Shown: positions 61,073 through 64,000 of the stretch, in pieces
Layout: each line of letters starts with the position of its first letter
How positions within the stretch are numbered: the first letter of the stretch is position 1
Assembly (NCBI RefSeq): GCF_027497235.1
Contig: NZ_CP114902.1
Span: 806,001 to 870,000 of the forward strand
Direction: 5' to 3'
DNA: 64,000 bases
From: Micromonospora sp. WMMD1128
GTDB taxonomy: Bacteria > Actinomycetota > Actinomycetes > Mycobacteriales > Micromonosporaceae
The notes under the pieces: model-generated
The model's input: only the letters and a program-made list of their open reading frames with translations
The model's database searches: none
Told to the model about the DNA's origin: nothing
Program-made: the position numbers and the translations under genes

Positions 61073-61504
61073 GTGGCTGAGCCGGCGGCGCGCGCGGCGG
61101 AGGCGACCGCGGACCGCGGCTGGCGGCTGCGCCATCTGCCCGTGCTGCTGGCCGCGGTGGCGGTCATGGCGGCGGTGGCGGCGGTGGCCGGCGGGGTGTG
61201 GCGCGGCGCGGACGGCGCGCTCGGCGCGGCGGCCGGGGTGGCCGTCACGGCGGCCAGCTACACGCTCACCACCGTGGTGCTGGCCTGGGCCGACGCCCGG
61301 GATCCGCAGCTCGTGCTGCCGTTCGGGCTGGGCCTCTACATCGCGAAGATGACCGCGCTCGGCGGGGTGATGGTGCTCGTCGCCTCGACCGGTTGGCCGG
61401 GGCTGATCCCGTTCTGCCTGGGCATCGCGGCGGGCGTGGTGGTGTGGACCGGGGCGCACATCTGGTGGCTGGCCACCGTCCACGCGCGACGGACGGCGGG
61501 CTGA
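61073..61504 (+). CDS. AtpI-like membrane protein before the atp operon
   Basis: 143 residues, GTG 61073. Four hydrophobic segments (HLPVLLAAVAVMAAVAAVAG, GALGAAAGVAVTAASYTL, LPFGLGLYIAKMTALGGVMV, GLIPFCLGIAAGVVVWTGA) match the AtpI/UncI type assembly helper for the c-ring. It lies two genes before atpB, where mycobacteria carry the Rv1303-type gene. Sequence identity to classical AtpI is low, so this is position plus topology. Confidence 0.7.
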   Translation: MAEPAARAAEATADRGWRLRHLPVLLAAVAVMAAVAAVAGGVWRGADGALGAAAGVAVTAASYTLTTVVLAWADARDPQLVLPFGLGLYIAKMTALGGVMVLVASTGWPGLIPFCLGIAAGVVVWTGAHIWWLATVHARRTAG

Positions 61505-61612
61505 CGCGTCTCCTTTTTCGGGCGACGCGCCGACGTGTCCGCGATCGGTCATTCTCTCAGTGGCGGGGGAGGAGTACCGTGCCTCCAGACGACTTCGCCC
61601 GCCCGTGTCCCA

Positions 61613-61647
61613 CACAACCAGGTTGTGCGGGGGGTGAGGCACAACCT
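61613..61647. promoter_or_regulatory. CACAACC alternating repeats before atpZ
   Basis: CACAACC (61613-61619), GGTTGTG (61621-61627) and CACAACC (61640-61646). The second and third form AGGTTGTGC-N10-GCACAACCT, a stable 9-bp hairpin. The site lies about 32 bases before the ATG at 61679 and may be an operator or an RNA switch for the atp operon. Confidence 0.5.
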
Positions 61648-61678
61648 CTTCTGCTCGACTGATATCGTTCGCCCCGTC

Positions 61679-61915
61679 ATGGCCGGTGACCAGAAACCCC
61701 CCAACACTGGCGGCCCGGGCGACGTTCCGTCCGGTGCCGGTCAGGGTTGGACCGCGCTCTCATACCTCATCGGGGGCATGCTCGTCTGGGGTTTCATCGG
61801 CTGGCTGGTCGACCGTTGGCTCGATACCGGCGGCGTCGCCACCGGCATCGGGGTCGTGCTCGGCATGGCCGGGGGCATCATCCTGGTCGTCCGCCGGCTG
61901 GGCACGCCTACTTAG
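61679..61915 (+). CDS. AtpZ/AtpI-type small membrane protein
   Basis: 78 residues, ATG 61679-61681. Two TM helices (ALSYLIGGMLVWGFIGWLV and GIGVVLGMAGGIILVV) separated by DRWLDTG match the AtpZ family that sits at the head of atp operons and helps c-ring assembly or ion transport. No ribosome site is present; TATCGT at 61663-61668 could start a near-leaderless mRNA. It is followed by atpB 11 bases on. Confidence 0.78.
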   Translation: MAGDQKPPNTGGPGDVPSGAGQGWTALSYLIGGMLVWGFIGWLVDRWLDTGGVATGIGVVLGMAGGIILVVRRLGTPT

Positions 61916-61926
61916 GAAGGGACGCG

Positions 61927-62724
61927 GTGTTCGGACAGGCGAACGTCCTGGCTCAGGGCCAGGCGGAATTCCCGCCGAAGGTGGGGGACTTCTACCTGCC
62001 CAGCATCCTGCCCTGGGGTGCGGAGAACTCGTACTGGTTCACCAAGATCACGGCGATGGTGTGGGTCGCCGTCGGCATCTTGATCATTTTCTTCCTGGTC
62101 AGCTACCGGAACCCGCAGCTGGTCCCCACCAAGAAGCAGTGGTTCGCCGAGTCGATCTACGGCTTCGTGCGCAACAACATCGCGGTGGACATGATCGGGC
62201 ACGCGGGGGTGCGGTTCGCTCCCTACTTCACCACGCTCTTCTGCTTCATCCTGCTGACGAACTTCTTCGCGATCGTGCCGTTCTTCCAGATCTCGCCGAA
62301 CTCGCACATCGCGTTCCCGGCCTTCCTCGCCGTGATCAGCTACGTGATGTTCAACTACGTCGGCATCCGGCACCACGGCTTCGCGAAGTACTTCAAGAAC
62401 TCTCTGGTCCCGCCGGCGCCGTGGTACATCCTGCCGCTGCTGATCCCGATCGAGTTCTTCTCGACCTTCCTGGTCCGGCCCTTCTCGCTCGCGGTCCGTC
62501 TCTTCGCCAACATGTTCGCCGGCCACATGCTCCTGCTGGTCTTCACGCTCGGCGGATTCGCGATGATCAGCGCCAACGTCTGGCTCGCGCCGGTGTCGGT
62601 GCTGTCCTGGGTGATGACGATCGCGCTGACCTTCCTCGAGTTCCTGGTGATCTGTCTGCAGGCGTACGTCTTCACGGTGCTGACCGCCAGCTACGTGCAG
62701 GGCGCCCTCGCCGACGAGCACTGA
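61927..62724 (+). CDS. atpB: ATP synthase F0 subunit a
   Basis: 265 residues with five to six TM helices. The essential stator Arg is in PFSLAVRLFANMFAGHMLLL, and a late helix carries the FLEFLVICLQAYVFTVL motif. The subunit forms the proton half-channels facing the c-ring. GTG 61927 has GGAAGGGA upstream. It is the first structural gene of the atp operon, in the order a-c-b-delta. Confidence 0.95.
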   Translation: MFGQANVLAQGQAEFPPKVGDFYLPSILPWGAENSYWFTKITAMVWVAVGILIIFFLVSYRNPQLVPTKKQWFAESIYGFVRNNIAVDMIGHAGVRFAPYFTTLFCFILLTNFFAIVPFFQISPNSHIAFPAFLAVISYVMFNYVGIRHHGFAKYFKNSLVPPAPWYILPLLIPIEFFSTFLVRPFSLAVRLFANMFAGHMLLLVFTLGGFAMISANVWLAPVSVLSWVMTIALTFLEFLVICLQAYVFTVLTASYVQGALADEH

Positions 62725-62777
62725 TCCGATCTTTCGCACCAACCGTTGTCGTCCCGCGTGACCGTCACGTGTGATAA

Positions 62778-63020
<243 letters not shown>

Positions 63021-63049
63021 CCCAATCCCTGATGACCGGGAGGTCTTCC

Positions 63050-63589
63050 ATGTTCTTCCTCGCCGCTGAGGGTGGTGAGACGACCCACAACCCGATCATC
63101 CCTGTCTGGCAGGAGATCGTGGTCGGCGGGATCGCCTTCATCGTGCTCTGCATCGTGCTGATGAAGTTCGTCTTCCCGCGCATGGAGCAGACGTTCCAGG
63201 CCCGGGTCGACGCGATCGAGGGCGGCATCAAGCGCGCCGAGGCCGCGCAGGCCGAGGCCAACCAGCTGCTCGAGCAATATCGGGCCCAGCTCGCCGAGGC
63301 GCGTACCGACGCCGCCCGGATCCGGGACGACGCGCGGGCCGACGCCGAGGGCATCCGCCAGGACATCCTCGCCAAGGCACGCGAGGAGTCCGACCGGGTC
63401 ATCGCCGCCGGCAAGGAGCAGCTCCAGGCCGAGCGGGCCACCATCGTGCGCGAGCTGCGCACCGAGATGGGCACCATCGCGGTGGACCTGGCCAGCAAGA
63501 TCGTCGGTGAGTCGCTCGCCGACGAGGCGCGTCGCAAGGGCACCGTCGACCGGTTCCTGAACGGTCTCGAGAGCACGGGGGCCCGCTGA
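63050..63589 (+). CDS. atpF: ATP synthase F0 subunit b
   Basis: 179 residues. One TM helix (IVVGGIAFIVLCIVLMKFVF) is followed by a long charged coiled coil (RAEAAQAEANQLLEQYRAQL and on) that forms the peripheral stalk. ATG 63050 with GGGAGG before it; an ATG 18 bases upstream is in the same frame. The stop overlaps the atpH start by one base (TGATG). Confidence 0.94.
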   Translation: MFFLAAEGGETTHNPIIPVWQEIVVGGIAFIVLCIVLMKFVFPRMEQTFQARVDAIEGGIKRAEAAQAEANQLLEQYRAQLAEARTDAARIRDDARADAEGIRQDILAKAREESDRVIAAGKEQLQAERATIVRELRTEMGTIAVDLASKIVGESLADEARRKGTVDRFLNGLESTGAR

Positions 63590-64000
63590 TGCAGGCCGCC
63601 AGCCGGGAGTCGTACTCCGCCGGGGTCGAGCGCCTCGACGCGTACGTCCGCGGCGCGGAGCCGTCGGCGGTGGCCTCCACCGCCGACGACATCCTCTCCG
63701 TCGCCGACCTGCTGCGGCGCGAGCCGCGGCTGCGCCGGGCGCTCTCCGACCCGGCGCGCTCGGGGGCGGACCGGTCCGCGCTGCTCACCGGGATCCTGAG
63801 CGGCAAGGTCGGCGCGGACGCGCTCGACCTGCTCGCGTCGCTTGTCTCCGGCCGCTGGTCGGCCCCGTCGGAGTTGCTCGACGGCGTCGAGCGGCTCGGC
63901 GTGGAGGCGCTCCTGGCGAGCGCCGACTCGGCCGGTGAGCTGGGCGAGGTCGAGGACGAGCTGTTCCGCTTCGGGCAGGTCGTCTCCGGCTCCGCCGAGC
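63589..64000 (+). CDS. atpH: ATP synthase F1 subunit delta, 3' end outside window
   Basis: The first 137 residues are present and the frame is open at the window end. The N-terminal helical domain (SREEYSAG-like start SRESYSAGVERLDAYV, ADDILSVADLLRREPRL, GKVGADALDLLASLVSGRWS) is that of the OSCP/delta subunit, which joins F1 to the b stalk. Actinobacterial delta is about 270 residues, so roughly half is missing. The start overlaps atpF. Confidence 0.93.
   Translation, partial: MQAASRESYSAGVERLDAYVRGAEPSAVASTADDILSVADLLRREPRLRRALSDPARSGADRSALLTGILSGKVGADALDLLASLVSGRWSAPSELLDGVERLGVEALLASADSAGELGEVEDELFRFGQVVSGSAE

Overview
The window is chromosomal DNA from a high-GC actinobacterium, most likely a Micromonosporaceae member (Micromonospora type). 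The reasons are very high GC in almost every gene, frequent GTG starts with GGAGG-type ribosome sites, the SigK/RskA pair, many secreted GH/CBM proteins, and a right half that follows the order argS-lysA-hom-thrC-thrB-rho-rpmE-prfA-prmC-sua5-atpI-atpBEFH known from Mycobacterium and Streptomyces. Genus is an inference; no rRNA is present.

Left part (1-31860) is mixed metabolism and accessory genes. It holds an FHA protein cut by the window edge; a ddaH-rocD arginine/ornithine pair; a membrane protein with a 12-residue repeat domain; a secreted CBM2 protein and GH43 enzyme with overlapping ends; a Nei/Fpg glycosylase; an APH(6)-like kinase; an AbiEi/DUF559 protein; a thiol pair (YbdK-type glutamate-cysteine ligase and CoA-disulfide-reductase-like flavoprotein); a YidC paralogue; a GH16 endoglucanase behind a LacI-type operator; DedA; a GH13 trehalose-synthase-like enzyme; FabG; a Gfo/Idh oxidoreductase; sigK-rskA; an erythromycin-esterase-like protein; an autoregulated tetR-mmpL pair; a padR/FAD-monooxygenase divergon; an HxlR regulator; and a stand-alone LigD polymerase domain.

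Bases 31861-34300 form an AT-richer patch against the 3' end of a tRNA-Arg(CCG) gene. It carries a small WYL-like protein overlapping a membrane-tailed dCTP-deaminase-fold protein whose catalytic Glu and Asp positions read Gln and Asn, and a convergent CYTH-domain protein. I see no integrase. This is the best candidate for an undescribed system.

Right part (34548-64000) holds a degenerate IS630-like gene, the DUF3105-DUF305 pair, argS, lysA, hom and thrC. An RND pump, a polysaccharide deacetylase and an MFS transporter separate thrC from thrB. Then come rho (TTG start, long RND/RG-rich insert), rpmE, prfA, a GGDEF protein on the other strand, prmC, sua5, a low-molecular-weight phosphatase, a class A PBP, a two-domain NAD(P)-binding protein and the start of the atp operon (atpI-like, atpZ-like, atpB, atpE, atpF, atpH cut by the edge).

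A striking DNA-level feature is a roughly 60-bp element made of two GGGGGCCCC-type cores. It occurs seven times, always directly at gene 3' ends and five times between convergent genes, often overlapping the stop codons. It looks like a dispersed two-way terminator. Two other hairpin repeat families and several well-formed operators are also described.
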